Shown here in pieces: positions 15,183 to 24,238 of a DNA stretch of 42,944 nt. The notes beneath the pieces are model-generated. The model did no database searches and was not told where the DNA came from. It was given only the letters and a program-made list of their open reading frames with translations. The stretch lies in assembly GCA_964416175.1 (NCBI GenBank), contig CAYQDF010000015.1, positions 1 through 42,944 on the forward strand, in the 5' to 3' direction. How positions within the stretch are numbered: position 1 is the stretch's first letter; every line of letters begins with the position of its first letter. Both the position numbers and the translations under genes were made by a program. This DNA comes from CAYQDF01 sp964416175 (lineage in GTDB: Bacteria > Chloroflexota > Anaerolineae > Anaerolineales > UBA4823).

Positions 15183-18056
15183 CTACGGTCCTGCTTCGAT
15201 GGCCGAAACTAAGTTGTCGATGTAGAAGAGGTCCCCGATCGCCATGGCGGGCACATCAATGTACTTGCTCAGGTACGCCCGAGGCTTTTGTAAGATCCAG
15301 GCTTTCGCCTGGAACAGGGCGTTCATATCATAGAGAGGGACGAATGTTCCCTCCGCGAAGGCCATCTCAGCTCTCGAGACGAACCAGTATGGCGCGAGGA
15401 GCTCGTACTCTTCGATCGCAGCCTTGATTTCCGCAAACGCCGAGGAGGTCCTCAAGTGTTCGGCAAGCTCAGGCACGAGATACATGAAATTCCTGGAGAT
15501 ATTTAACGTCCGGCAGTAGAACTTCGTTGGGCCGGTGAAATATCCATCCGAGGTCTCTTTCGTGAAGGTGGATACCCTCAGGTTTAACAGCCGGTTGAGT
15601 TCCGCCTGGATGTCGGCCGATGGCGGATATCCTGCCATCTCCTCCAGTTCGAGGTAACCCCAATATCCGGCGATAAAAGCGTTGTGGACGTGAGGCATCT
15701 CCGCAAGGGTCGCATCCGAAGGCGGTGCCTCGAGCTTATTTTTTGCTGCGTCGAAGAGGGTTTTTGCGCCGCCGAAGACCTGCGCGTATTTCCAGAGGGT
15801 GTAAAAAGTGTGCGGAGCGAATCCCCAGCCCTCGAAATTGTTGTTCTGTGTCTGCGGTGGATAAGCCGCCATCGCCGCCTCCACCTCGGGCGGCAGGAGG
15901 ATGGTCTCCCTGGAAGCGCCTGTCTGCCAGCCGATGTGATTGTACTGATAAGGTGGAAAAGCCTGGAATTCGCCCTGAAGGTAGTCTTTCGTTTGCGCTT
16001 GAAGGTCCGCGGGCAGGTGCGGCAGCGCTCTCAGCAAGTAGTAGAGAATATCCGCCGGGTGGTGCCAGTAATCGACCAGCTGATCGCCGCAGTCAAACCG
16101 GGACCGAATGTCGAAAATGCCCGTGCTCAGGTAGCCAGGCTTCAGGTGACCGGCGGCGAGGATCTTCTCCACCTCTGATTCCAGCTTTGCTTTTAATTGA
16201 GCTTCGGTCAATGCCGGGAGGTCATCACCAACCGGTACCGTCTCAACCATCGGCAGTTTCACCGGATCCCCTTTTGGAGGTCCAAAGGCGATGACGGTGT
16301 TGCTGCGGTGGATGAAGACCATTCCGTTGTAGGGAATAGGAGGGTTTTGATCCCCGTGGTAACCGTATACGCCGTCTCGACTGCCGTAAGATGCGTAAGT
16401 GTCGTCGGGACCCCCGTAATATCGGATGTTGTAGTCCGGAAGCGACTTGAACTCCGAATAACTCGTCTCCCTGTCCGAGACGGAACCGCCCGTTGGAGGC
16501 AGGTCGCCGGCGATGTACTTCTCGTAGAAGAGCGTATTCGGGATGGAGATATCGAAAGACCCGGCCTGGCGGTCGCAGCATAGATTCCAGTAGATCCGGT
16601 CCCCGCCCGCTGCATAGCCGTGCGGCTCATCGACAGCTCCCCAGTCCGAGGTCACGACGCTGATGAATGGAGTCCCTATCTGCCAGCCGGAGATCTGTCC
16701 CCCTGGAATGGATGGGTCAGACATGTAGCTGTTCGTCTGATATAAGACGCCATCGCCTCCAACGACCGGAGGATACCGGTTTCCCTGGCCTTTCACTCCG
16801 AACCACAGGATGGGCGCGTATTCTGGTTTTCCATCTCCATCGAAATCCGTCGTGTACTCTTTACCGTTCGACCGGTTCAGCACGATGTAAGTCCTCCGCC
16901 ACGGGTACTTTTCGAAGTATTCCGTGATCGGCATGGATCCCCCCTCTGATTTGCTGGTGTCGATCGTCGTCGTATTGGCGACCCAATCCCCCGGAGCGCG
17001 TCCGATCGGTCCGACCAGGGTGCCTTTCGGGTTGCTATCCCGGTTCGGATAAACTGCCATCTCGTCAATGTCGTGCAGGGAACCAGGGCCAAGCTCTGTC
17101 CCAACCCGGTAACCGCTGCTTCCCGAAAAGATCACGTAGTCCTCGAACACAACCGGCCACCAGGAGTGGAAACCAGCCCCGGGAAGTTTCGCGGATTTCC
17201 AGACGAGGCTGCCGTCCTGGACACTCAATGCGTACGCGTACATATCGTTCGAGGCGAAATAAACCACTCCGTCTTTGTACGCTGCAGAATAATGGATCGG
17301 TCCCTGGGTCTTGAATTTCCAGGCGAGCTGGCCTGCACTCGGACCGCTGGCATGGATGGCATAGAAGAAACCATCTCGGTTGCCGGCCAACACAAGCCCT
17401 TCAACGACCAGCGGTGAGGTATCAAAACCGGCTCCAGCCTTGAATTTCCAGAGACCAGTTCCTGTCGTTGCGTCGACCGCGTGCAGGGTTCTGTCGTATC
17501 CGCCAACGTAGAGGACGCCATCAGCTGCCGTCGGAGAATGGCCTAACGGCATTTCCGTCGGATAGACCCATTTCACGTTTCCTGTCGCCGGATCCAGCGC
17601 GTAAAGGCCATTCGAAGTGGAAATAAACAGTGAGCCATATGCAGCAATGATTTGAACGCGGTATGGGATGTACGGTTCAAAAGTCCGATACCACCTCACG
17701 TCCAGCTGCCCATCCACTTCTTCGGAGGTCCAGGAAGTGCGAGCCGGATTGGCTCCAGCCATCGGCCAGGTTCCATCCCCGGTCGGCGCGGCGGTCTCTG
17801 CCAGCATTAAAGGCATGTAGACCTTCGTCGCAGTAGCCGTGCTCTCTGGAGATTCGGTAGCAGTCGCGGCCTGCGGCGATGTCGCCTCGGAGCTCTCAGT
17901 AACCCCTTCGCTCAAAGGAAGGGTCTGCATTGCACTGAGCTCCCTAGTTGAGCTTGCCGTTGCTTTTGGAGCAGGTCCGATGAGTCCAAATAGGGAAACC
18001 ACGATCGTCAAGGTCACCCCAACGATCATCAAGAGAACGATGCTTTTCCGGATCAT
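15183..18056 (-). CDS. Secreted PQQ-like beta-propeller protein with large helical C-terminal domain
   Basis: About 957 residues. A signal peptide or anchor (residues 1-34, with KSIVLLMIVGVTLTIVVSLF) is followed by a Ser/Thr/Glu-rich spacer to about 78, with YMPLML at 80-85. Propeller blades follow, with PQQ/PQQ_2-type repeats: GLYALDPATGNVKWVYP, TLHAVDATTGTGLWKFKAG, FFYAIHASGPSAGQLAWKF and YAYALSVQDGSLVWKS. Residues beyond about 640 lose the propeller pattern and become helical and rich in aromatics (DYWHHPADILYYLLRALPHL), perhaps an alpha/alpha barrel. The protein should act outside the membrane, as a binding scaffold or glycan-processing enzyme; no dehydrogenase metal ligands were identified. 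The ATG at 18056 was preferred to a GTG at 18074. It is the largest gene in the window. Confidence 0.82.
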   Translation of the reverse strand: MIRKSIVLLMIVGVTLTIVVSLFGLIGPAPKATASSTRELSAMQTLPLSEGVTESSEATSPQAATATESPESTATATKVYMPLMLAETAAPTGDGTWPMAGANPARTSWTSEEVDGQLDVRWYRTFEPYIPYRVQIIAAYGSLFISTSNGLYALDPATGNVKWVYPTEMPLGHSPTAADGVLYVGGYDRTLHAVDATTGTGLWKFKAGAGFDTSPLVVEGLVLAGNRDGFFYAIHASGPSAGQLAWKFKTQGPIHYSAAYKDGVVYFASNDMYAYALSVQDGSLVWKSAKLPGAGFHSWWPVVFEDYVIFSGSSGYRVGTELGPGSLHDIDEMAVYPNRDSNPKGTLVGPIGRAPGDWVANTTTIDTSKSEGGSMPITEYFEKYPWRRTYIVLNRSNGKEYTTDFDGDGKPEYAPILWFGVKGQGNRYPPVVGGDGVLYQTNSYMSDPSIPGGQISGWQIGTPFISVVTSDWGAVDEPHGYAAGGDRIYWNLCCDRQAGSFDISIPNTLFYEKYIAGDLPPTGGSVSDRETSYSEFKSLPDYNIRYYGGPDDTYASYGSRDGVYGYHGDQNPPIPYNGMVFIHRSNTVIAFGPPKGDPVKLPMVETVPVGDDLPALTEAQLKAKLESEVEKILAAGHLKPGYLSTGIFDIRSRFDCGDQLVDYWHHPADILYYLLRALPHLPADLQAQTKDYLQGEFQAFPPYQYNHIGWQTGASRETILLPPEVEAAMAAYPPQTQNNNFEGWGFAPHTFYTLWKYAQVFGGAKTLFDAAKNKLEAPPSDATLAEMPHVHNAFIAGYWGYLELEEMAGYPPSADIQAELNRLLNLRVSTFTKETSDGYFTGPTKFYCRTLNISRNFMYLVPELAEHLRTSSAFAEIKAAIEEYELLAPYWFVSRAEMAFAEGTFVPLYDMNALFQAKAWILQKPRAYLSKYIDVPAMAIGDLFYIDNLVSAIEAGP

Positions 18057-18099
18057 GGACTTACTATATAACACGGTTGATCATAACCTGCCATAGTAC

Positions 18100-19479
18100 T
18101 TAAGTGTCTGCTCGCCTGTGTAGGAATCTGACCGGCTGCCTGAACAGGTGAGCAAAATCCTGATCGAGGCCAGCGCACGCGAGAGCAGAGAATAACACCA
18201 GGATCGCATCTACCGGCAAACGATATCGAACGAGTGTCCAGGTCAATATGTGAATCAGGCTGTAAACGATCACAAACAAATACAACAGGGCGGCTGGAGA
18301 GTTAAGAATATAATCGCGGCGATTCACACCCGCTCCCCGTAGATAAAAATAGGGTCGGAGCAGACCGTAGATCATAAACGGGAGGAACAATCCGAAAGAT
18401 CCTACCCTGGCCAGGTTGCTGATCATACCTGAATCTTTGTCAGGCCAGAACTTGAAATAGGGGAGGATCCGGCTCAGGCTCAGCAGCAAGTACCTGTCTG
18501 GCTCGGCCAGGATAAACTTCACACCTTCTCTCAACAGCGCCTGATCCAGTGCCGCCTCATCGAGGCTGCGAAGTTCGCCCGGGATCAACTTTTGATAAGT
18601 GTCTCCCATCTCCGCAGCCGAGATAAAACCGGTCCCATGGATGGGATGGTTGGCCCAAAACAATACATACCCGGCGTTGGTGTTCAGGAGGACAAACCGG
18701 TGGAACCGCACGTAGTTGTAGTAAGTAAATGGCAGGACCCCGGCCAGCAGAATGATCAACGAGATAACGGAAGAGACAACCGCCCGCTTCACCGTGTGCT
18801 TCTTCTTGCTAACGAGCAACAACCACAGAAAGACAAATGGCACGAAAAGCAAGAACAACTGTCGTAGGAGCACTGCGGCTGTGATTGCAATTCCCAGCCA
18901 GATTGCATTCTTCCAATACCTCAGATCGTGCATATTACCCCCCAGGCGGATCGCGATCAGGAATACACCCATCACCGCAGTGATGAAAAAAGCTTCAGTC
19001 ATCAGCGTCACTGCATAGTAGATAAAGTAAAAATAAATGGCGGTAATCCACGCCGCCAGGACCGGTATGCGTCGGGAGACATTTTCCGTCACGCCGGGGA
19101 AAGCGCCAAAGGAAGCTTGCGACAGGCGATAGGCAAGGTAAGGGTGGAGGGCGCCGACGATCACAGCCTGGAGGATTCGGGCTGCCAGCGGATCAGGACC
19201 GAAAACCGAATATACGAGGATCAGGTAGATGGTGTACAGGTAGCTCCAGTGCGCGGTTGGTTCGCCCGCTTTGGTTGCCGGCCACCAGGTTTCGCCAAAA
19301 GTGAAGCCTTCGCCGCCGATCACTCGCAAGGCAAGGGTATGATAGGACACCTGATCCGCTGTACCTGGCAGGGTGACGACTTCATCTCCCAGGTAAAGCG
19401 CAGGCCCGACTCTGAGGACGACCGAAATCAGCATGATAAAAGACAGGCTCGTTGCCAGCCTGGCGGCTCGAGTTAACAT
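18100..19479 (-). CDS. GT39/ArnT-PMT-like membrane glycosyltransferase
   Basis: The 459-residue protein has about ten membrane helices. The first large extracytoplasmic loop follows a helix ending at VGPALYLGDEV and contains ADQVSYHTLALRVIGGEGF, with acidic residues where PMT/ArnT (PMT_2) enzymes bind the polyprenyl-phosphate sugar and divalent ion. Family members transfer a sugar from polyprenyl phosphate to an acceptor on the outer face of the membrane. The DPM-like GT2 at 12897-13938 could make its donor. The ATG has AAGG in the expected range. The acceptor may be a protein, lipid or glycan and cannot be told here. Confidence 0.85.
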   Translation of the reverse strand: MLTRAARLATSLSFIMLISVVLRVGPALYLGDEVVTLPGTADQVSYHTLALRVIGGEGFTFGETWWPATKAGEPTAHWSYLYTIYLILVYSVFGPDPLAARILQAVIVGALHPYLAYRLSQASFGAFPGVTENVSRRIPVLAAWITAIYFYFIYYAVTLMTEAFFITAVMGVFLIAIRLGGNMHDLRYWKNAIWLGIAITAAVLLRQLFLLFVPFVFLWLLLVSKKKHTVKRAVVSSVISLIILLAGVLPFTYYNYVRFHRFVLLNTNAGYVLFWANHPIHGTGFISAAEMGDTYQKLIPGELRSLDEAALDQALLREGVKFILAEPDRYLLLSLSRILPYFKFWPDKDSGMISNLARVGSFGLFLPFMIYGLLRPYFYLRGAGVNRRDYILNSPAALLYLFVIVYSLIHILTWTLVRYRLPVDAILVLFSALACAGLDQDFAHLFRQPVRFLHRRADT

Positions 19480-19504
19480 GGCCTTCTGATCTGCTCCGGA
19501 TAGC

Positions 19505-20437
19505 TCACCATTTCAGGTCCTGGCAGTATCCCAGTTCAACCAGCGATTGACCCGCGATGGCTTTAAAGATTGCCTTGCGCAGGGCTGACCATTCCCTCCA
19601 ATACCCCAGGGGTTTGAATTCTTTCGGGCGGTCCAGGTGCCTCCATCTCACTTCCCCCTTGCTTTCCAGCTTGGAGGATCCGATCACCCGGATGTCTGCA
19701 ATCCTGTCAAATGGGTATCGATTCTCGTCAAGTTCGAATGCTTGGCAGGCGTTTCGAACAAAATTCTCGGGGTCGAGGAGCGCATCCTCGTACTTCGCCA
19801 GCCAGTATCCGGATTGCCCGGTCCTTCGGAACTGCTCCAGGGTTTCGAGGATGATCCGGGCGCTGCGATTCCAGCGGAGGCAGACCTGGATGAAATTCAG
19901 CTGCTTCCAGGTGCGCAGGGTGGAATGCACCAGATCGCGGCCATCTCGCAGCAGGATCAGCAGGTTCTCATGCGGGAACATTGAGAAGAAATAATTCAAG
20001 AATTGAACACTCGGCATTTTCAGCAGGACTCTCTGCCCTCGCGGGGCAGCTTCGTGCATGTATGCCATCAAAGCGCCTCCGAAGACGGGCAGGAAATCTC
20101 CATCTTCAAATTTCTTCTGGTTTAACCGATAGCCCTCGATAAAATCCCTTTGGAGCTTCATCACTTTATCGGTTACAGAGAGAGCAGGAAATTCCCAGAT
20201 CTGGTAGGGGTAGGCATACAGGTCTGGGTGCAGACGGAGCAGCTCCCCGGCATAGACTGTACCTGATCGAGGCATGATCCCTTGGATGAAAATGGCAGGT
20301 CCGCGGTCAGGTCCCCGGGAGAATGATGCGGCTTTCTTTGCTGCATCGCTCGTCAGTCCCGAAAACCCGTTCGCGGAGAACCCGCGGGTCTCGAAGAAAT
20401 ATGCGAAATATTTCTTGACGTTATTCAGATCTGGCAT
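19505..20437 (-). CDS. PAPS-dependent sulfotransferase (first of two)
   Basis: The 310-residue protein has the 5'-phosphosulfate-binding loop IQGIMPRSGTVYAGELL (about 51-67) and the 3'-phosphate-binding motif LLRDGRDLVHSTLRTWKQL (about 162-180, Arg164 and Ser172). Together these define sulfotransferase families 1 and 3. The reaction would move sulfate from PAPS to a hydroxyl or amine of the sugar chain. Placement between an O-antigen polymerase gene and a GT39 gene supports a sulfated polysaccharide. The ATG is preceded by AAGG at eight bases. No PAPS-synthesis genes are in the window. It is only distantly similar to the second sulfotransferase at 31033-31908. Confidence 0.9.
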   Translation of the reverse strand: MPDLNNVKKYFAYFFETRGFSANGFSGLTSDAAKKAASFSRGPDRGPAIFIQGIMPRSGTVYAGELLRLHPDLYAYPYQIWEFPALSVTDKVMKLQRDFIEGYRLNQKKFEDGDFLPVFGGALMAYMHEAAPRGQRVLLKMPSVQFLNYFFSMFPHENLLILLRDGRDLVHSTLRTWKQLNFIQVCLRWNRSARIILETLEQFRRTGQSGYWLAKYEDALLDPENFVRNACQAFELDENRYPFDRIADIRVIGSSKLESKGEVRWRHLDRPKEFKPLGYWREWSALRKAIFKAIAGQSLVELGYCQDLKW

Positions 20438-20463
20438 GGAAAAAGCCTTGCAGTCGCAGGATC

Positions 20464-21870
20464 TTACCCGGTATCCCCCGGTGCTTCCACCGGAGGATAT
20501 AAAGTTTCTAAAGCCACCAACCCTCCCAGGAAGATCCAGGCCAGGATCCCCGTTCTGACCCCGCTAAAGCCGATGTTGTAGACGAAAGGAAGTACCCAAT
20601 CTCCTAACATTGCGGCAGCCAGCGTGGCGACCAAACCGCCCAAGGCGCCGTAAACGTAAGCGCGCGGAAAACCAGCCGGGACGCGATGAATCAACCTCAT
20701 TCCAACCCGTCCCAGCTCGAAGAAAAACCACAAGAAAATCCCCAGGCCGACCAATCCGGTCTGGGCGATGATGTCGACGAAATTATTATGGGAATTAAAC
20801 CGAACGGCAAACCCACGGATCGGGAAGAGCGGCGTGTACCAGTAGTAGTTCGCAAAGCCCAGACCAAGCACAGGGTTTACCTTCACGATCTCCCTCAGAA
20901 TCAACCAGGCCTCAATTCGCGTGGAAACGCTGTAGTCGTCCGCCACTAATGCATCGGCGATCAGGACAAATGTCGGGTAGGCTCCGAGGACAGCCAGGAA
21001 CAGCCCCAAACGCCAGGAATAGAGCGCCACAATCGTTGCGATCCCAAGCAGCTGGGGCACCCAGCCCGACTTCCAGTCATATGTCTGACCGAGCCCGATG
21101 TACAGCCCCCCTAAGAGCATCAAGCTCAGGAAGATCTTCAGACCCGGACGCAACCTGTGATTGACGAGGATCTGGCTGAAGACGAGCGAGGGGAACCAGG
21201 CCCAGAACACACCGCCGATCGCCTGGGCTCTAAAGACTGCCTGATTTACCACACCCAGGCCCGGGACGACGCGCACGATCACGTGCAGGGATCCAATTCC
21301 GATGAAAAACCAGGTAAGGACCTGCAGCCATTTGATGTCGTTGACCTGATTCGCAACCAGGAGGAAAGCGAGAAGCGAGAGGATGACAACCGCCAGTCCA
21401 CCAATCTGAGCATCCAATGGCGCATTTTGCGTGAAGCCAAACCATGAGAATTGCCCCATGCCGAAAGCCAGTATAGATATGAACAAGAAGAAGAGCAGCG
21501 GCAGCATCGTCCGTGAAGCAGCGAACCGCACCTTCCTTTGGATCACCAGCATATCTCCCAGCCAGATCACGAACATCACCGCTACCATGACCATGGGCAT
21601 GTTGATATTCTTTGGACCCACATCTGGGAGAGACATCCCGCCGAAAATCATGAGGACGAAGCCAAGCACAGGCCAGCGCCGCAGCAGAAGTCCCCCGGCG
21701 ATGCCAAAGATTAGCATGAGGACCAAGATCATCTGATCCTGGCTGAGGGCAAATGCCAGCAATCCGCTCGCCAGGACAGCTCCCAGTATGATCAGCGCCC
21801 GGGTCTTGCTGAGTGGATCCCGCGGCCGTGTCCCTGCCGTCAGTCTCATTGGAAATAGAATCCTGGTCAT
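20464..21870 (-). CDS. O-antigen polymerase/ligase family membrane protein (Wzy_C/WaaL-like)
   Basis: About 468 residues, with some eleven to twelve hydrophobic helices. The large extracytoplasmic loop has STRIEAWLILREIVKVNPVL and GLGFANYYWYT, then the signature RFNSHNNFVDIIAQTGLVGL, the conserved His-bearing segment of O-antigen ligases and polymerases. The protein would join glycan repeat units, or move the chain from polyprenyl diphosphate to an acceptor, on the outer face of the membrane. The ATG at 21868-21870 was used; an in-frame TTG at 21891 lies close to the previous stop. Polymerase and ligase cannot be separated from sequence alone. Confidence 0.88.
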   Translation of the reverse strand: MTRILFPMRLTAGTRPRDPLSKTRALIILGAVLASGLLAFALSQDQMILVLMLIFGIAGGLLLRRWPVLGFVLMIFGGMSLPDVGPKNINMPMVMVAVMFVIWLGDMLVIQRKVRFAASRTMLPLLFFLFISILAFGMGQFSWFGFTQNAPLDAQIGGLAVVILSLLAFLLVANQVNDIKWLQVLTWFFIGIGSLHVIVRVVPGLGVVNQAVFRAQAIGGVFWAWFPSLVFSQILVNHRLRPGLKIFLSLMLLGGLYIGLGQTYDWKSGWVPQLLGIATIVALYSWRLGLFLAVLGAYPTFVLIADALVADDYSVSTRIEAWLILREIVKVNPVLGLGFANYYWYTPLFPIRGFAVRFNSHNNFVDIIAQTGLVGLGIFLWFFFELGRVGMRLIHRVPAGFPRAYVYGALGGLVATLAAAMLGDWVLPFVYNIGFSGVRTGILAWIFLGGLVALETLYPPVEAPGDTG

Positions 21871-21897
21871 CTTGATCCCAACTATTCTCAAGAAGCT

Positions 21898-22884
21898 TTA
21901 TGAACCCGAACTCATCCGCATCCGCAGGCCATCGCGGAAGCCTTGATAGATGTAGCCTCCGATGATCCACCGGTGCAAGTGGGGCAGGAAGGCTCTGCCC
22001 TTGTGCCCGCTCGATAAGGTGCTCTCGATGAATTCTAACAATCTCAGGGCCGGTCTGCTGGATCCGATCCTGCGCGCCAGTTTTCTTATCACCACAGCCG
22101 GCGGATCAGTTCTCCAATCTACCGGAGTTTTGTCATCGAACATCGGCAAATGCTGGATTAACTCGGGATGCTTCTGGAAGAGGACGACCGCGCGGTATGC
22201 AGCTTCCCGCCATCGCCGGTTTTGGTTTTGAAGATTCATCGCGACGTAATCCCGATGCCAGCAAACTGCCCTGTTCGCGCGATAGAACTCAAAACCTTTC
22301 AGATACGCTCGGTACGAAAAATCTACGTCGCACCACATGCTGGAACCCGGAAAATCCAGGCTTTCCATAAATCCGACCGATAAATAATCTTCTTTCCTGA
22401 TCGACATGTTGTTGCTGCATATTTCGGTGAACTCAATCGGGGAAAGCTCGGGCGACCCTTCCGGGTGGAAACCCGGTGATCGGTCCGTTTCCAGGGGGCT
22501 GTCCTCCCTGGTCCAGAGATATTCTGTCCCCACAATGATTCGATTCCTGCCGGAGAGGTGACCATCTACGATCGCCTCGAGATAGTCGGGTGAGGCGAGG
22601 ATATCATCGTCCAGGAAGACCAGGATTTCTGCCCCGCTCTTTAATGCACCCGAGTTCCGCGCTTCTGCATCCCCTTTGTTCACCTGGTAGATGTAATGCA
22701 CCCTGAACGGAAATCCTTTGTTGATGACGTCCTGGATGCTTTCCGTGGAACCGTCATCCACAATGATCACTTCAAAGTTCGAGGCAGGGAAGGTCTGCCT
22801 GGAGAGCGAGTTCAGCGTTTCCAGCAGGAACCACTTCCGATTGTAGGTGGGGATGATCACACTGACGTCAGGGGGTTTCGCCAC
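21898..22884 (-). CDS. Glycosyltransferase family 2
   Basis: The 328-residue protein has VSVIIPTYNRKWFLLETLNS, IIVDDGSTESIQDV, the DXD-like motif LVFLDDDILASPDYL and the acceptor-side MWCDVDFSYRAYLKGFEF, all in the order of GT-A GT2 enzymes. The start is a GTG at 22882-22884, just after the stop of the upstream GT4 gene at 22887. It would be a cytoplasmic inverting transferase of the same glycan. The extended C-terminus (after about residue 240) is helical and not assigned. The donor sugar is unknown. Confidence 0.88.
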   Translation of the reverse strand: MAKPPDVSVIIPTYNRKWFLLETLNSLSRQTFPASNFEVIIVDDGSTESIQDVINKGFPFRVHYIYQVNKGDAEARNSGALKSGAEILVFLDDDILASPDYLEAIVDGHLSGRNRIIVGTEYLWTREDSPLETDRSPGFHPEGSPELSPIEFTEICSNNMSIRKEDYLSVGFMESLDFPGSSMWCDVDFSYRAYLKGFEFYRANRAVCWHRDYVAMNLQNQNRRWREAAYRAVVLFQKHPELIQHLPMFDDKTPVDWRTDPPAVVIRKLARRIGSSRPALRLLEFIESTLSSGHKGRAFLPHLHRWIIGGYIYQGFRDGLRMRMSSGS

Positions 22885-22886
22885 GG

Positions 22887-24176
22887 TCAGGGCACCTGAA
22901 CTTGAAGGACCTCGCCAGCCTGCGTGGAGACGGATGAATCGCAGATCTCTGTAAGATATGTTTCGATTTGCGCCATCATCTTCTCGACGGTAAAATTCTC
23001 AGTCACTGTTCTCCGGCCGTTTTCGACGATCCTTCGGAACATCGTCGTCGATCCGATCAACTCTGATATCGACTGCGCCAGCTCTTCGGCATTGCCTGGA
23101 CTTACGAGCAGACCATTCTCGCCATGCCGAATAATCTCTTTTGTCCCGCCGAGAGGCGTCCCAATCACGACCAGACCGGCTGCCATGCCTTCCAGCACGA
23201 CCCGGGCAAGCGGTTCCTCCCAGGTTGAAGGGACCAACAGCACATCGTGTTGGTGCATCAGGTCCGGCATAGATTCTTGAGGGATCACCCCCAGGAAACT
23301 CACATTGTCTTGGATACCGGCCCTGGCGACTTTCCGGCGCAATTCTGCCATATAGCCGGGAGCACCTCCGCCTGCGAGATCCAGACGAATCGACTGCCTG
23401 CGTTGTTCGATCACCAACAGCCTGACCGCCTCGATCGCCGTTTCAAGCCCTTTGTACGCTGCCATCCGGCCTGCGTAAAGGAGATTTAATGATCCGTTTT
23501 CAGCAGACCAGAGGGGTTTAGCAGCCTTTGGAAGCCATCGCGAGCTGTCCATTCCGGTGTGGATGACACGCGCTCTTGAAACAGGGATGCCGGCAGCCAC
23601 CAGGGCGTCCCTGGTGGCTGCGCTGACGCAGATAGCGTGCTCGAACTTCAGGACTGGCTGGCGATCGAATGACAGGATTACCCTTGCGAGCAGGCCGAGG
23701 ATCGTCTTCGGGACTCGGCTAAACCAGGTTCGACCTGGTTTCTGCCAGTACATAAGGTACTGGCTGGGCAGCGTGGGCCAGTAATCGGCAAAGCGGTACA
23801 CGACTCGACCGGGAAAACGCTCTTCCGCCATCGCCGCAACCGAACGGGGGAGATTCCACATCCCCCAGATAAAAATAAGATCCGGACGCCAGGCTTGTGA
23901 CAGCGCGGAAAACCGCTGGAGATTCAACGCTTCTCTTTTCTTCCGGTCGAGAAAAAATCTGAATGCCTGCTTCCACGGTTCGAAGTCCATTTCCAAATAA
24001 AGCCAGCGGTGAACATCCCCGTCCGTGGTGGGGAGGTTTGCGACTCCATGCATGCTCGTCAGGACAGCGGTCGCGTGTCCGGCAGATCTCAGACCTTCCA
24101 CGACCTGTTGACACGACTGGCCCATCCCCCCAAGTTCGTAAGGAGGGTAAAAATTGGTCAGGAAAAGTATACGCAT
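22887..24176 (-). CDS. Glycosyltransferase family 4 (tandem paralogue A)
   Basis: The 429-residue protein starts MRILFLTNFYPPYELGGMGQ and has HAICVSAATRDALVAAGIPV and LNLLYAGRMAAYKGLETAIE. Its donor site is VLLVPSTWEEPLARVVLEGM, with an intact EX7E pair. It is clearly related to the neighbour at 24239-25510 along its whole length, including TNF.PP...GG near the start, and both have an unusual WG/LW-W.L..SVAAM segment about residue 125. The two probably arose by duplication and may add successive or alternative sugars. No good ribosome site is visible before the ATG. Confidence 0.9.
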   Translation of the reverse strand: MRILFLTNFYPPYELGGMGQSCQQVVEGLRSAGHATAVLTSMHGVANLPTTDGDVHRWLYLEMDFEPWKQAFRFFLDRKKREALNLQRFSALSQAWRPDLIFIWGMWNLPRSVAAMAEERFPGRVVYRFADYWPTLPSQYLMYWQKPGRTWFSRVPKTILGLLARVILSFDRQPVLKFEHAICVSAATRDALVAAGIPVSRARVIHTGMDSSRWLPKAAKPLWSAENGSLNLLYAGRMAAYKGLETAIEAVRLLVIEQRRQSIRLDLAGGGAPGYMAELRRKVARAGIQDNVSFLGVIPQESMPDLMHQHDVLLVPSTWEEPLARVVLEGMAAGLVVIGTPLGGTKEIIRHGENGLLVSPGNAEELAQSISELIGSTTMFRRIVENGRRTVTENFTVEKMMAQIETYLTEICDSSVSTQAGEVLQVQVP

Positions 24177-24211
24177 TTTGATGATGTCTGCGAAATCATT
24201 GGAATTGGAAA

Positions 24212-24238
24212 GATCCCAGGCCGGGCCATGCCTGGATC
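24212..24238 (-). terminator. Possible weak intrinsic terminator or attenuator hairpin between the tandem GT4 genes
   Basis: On the minus strand GATCCAGGC and GCCTGGGATC, separated by ATGGCCCG, can pair with one bulge, and CTTTCC follows. The hairpin starts just after the stop codon at 24239-24241. The T-run is short, so termination would be partial at best. Confidence 0.35.
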
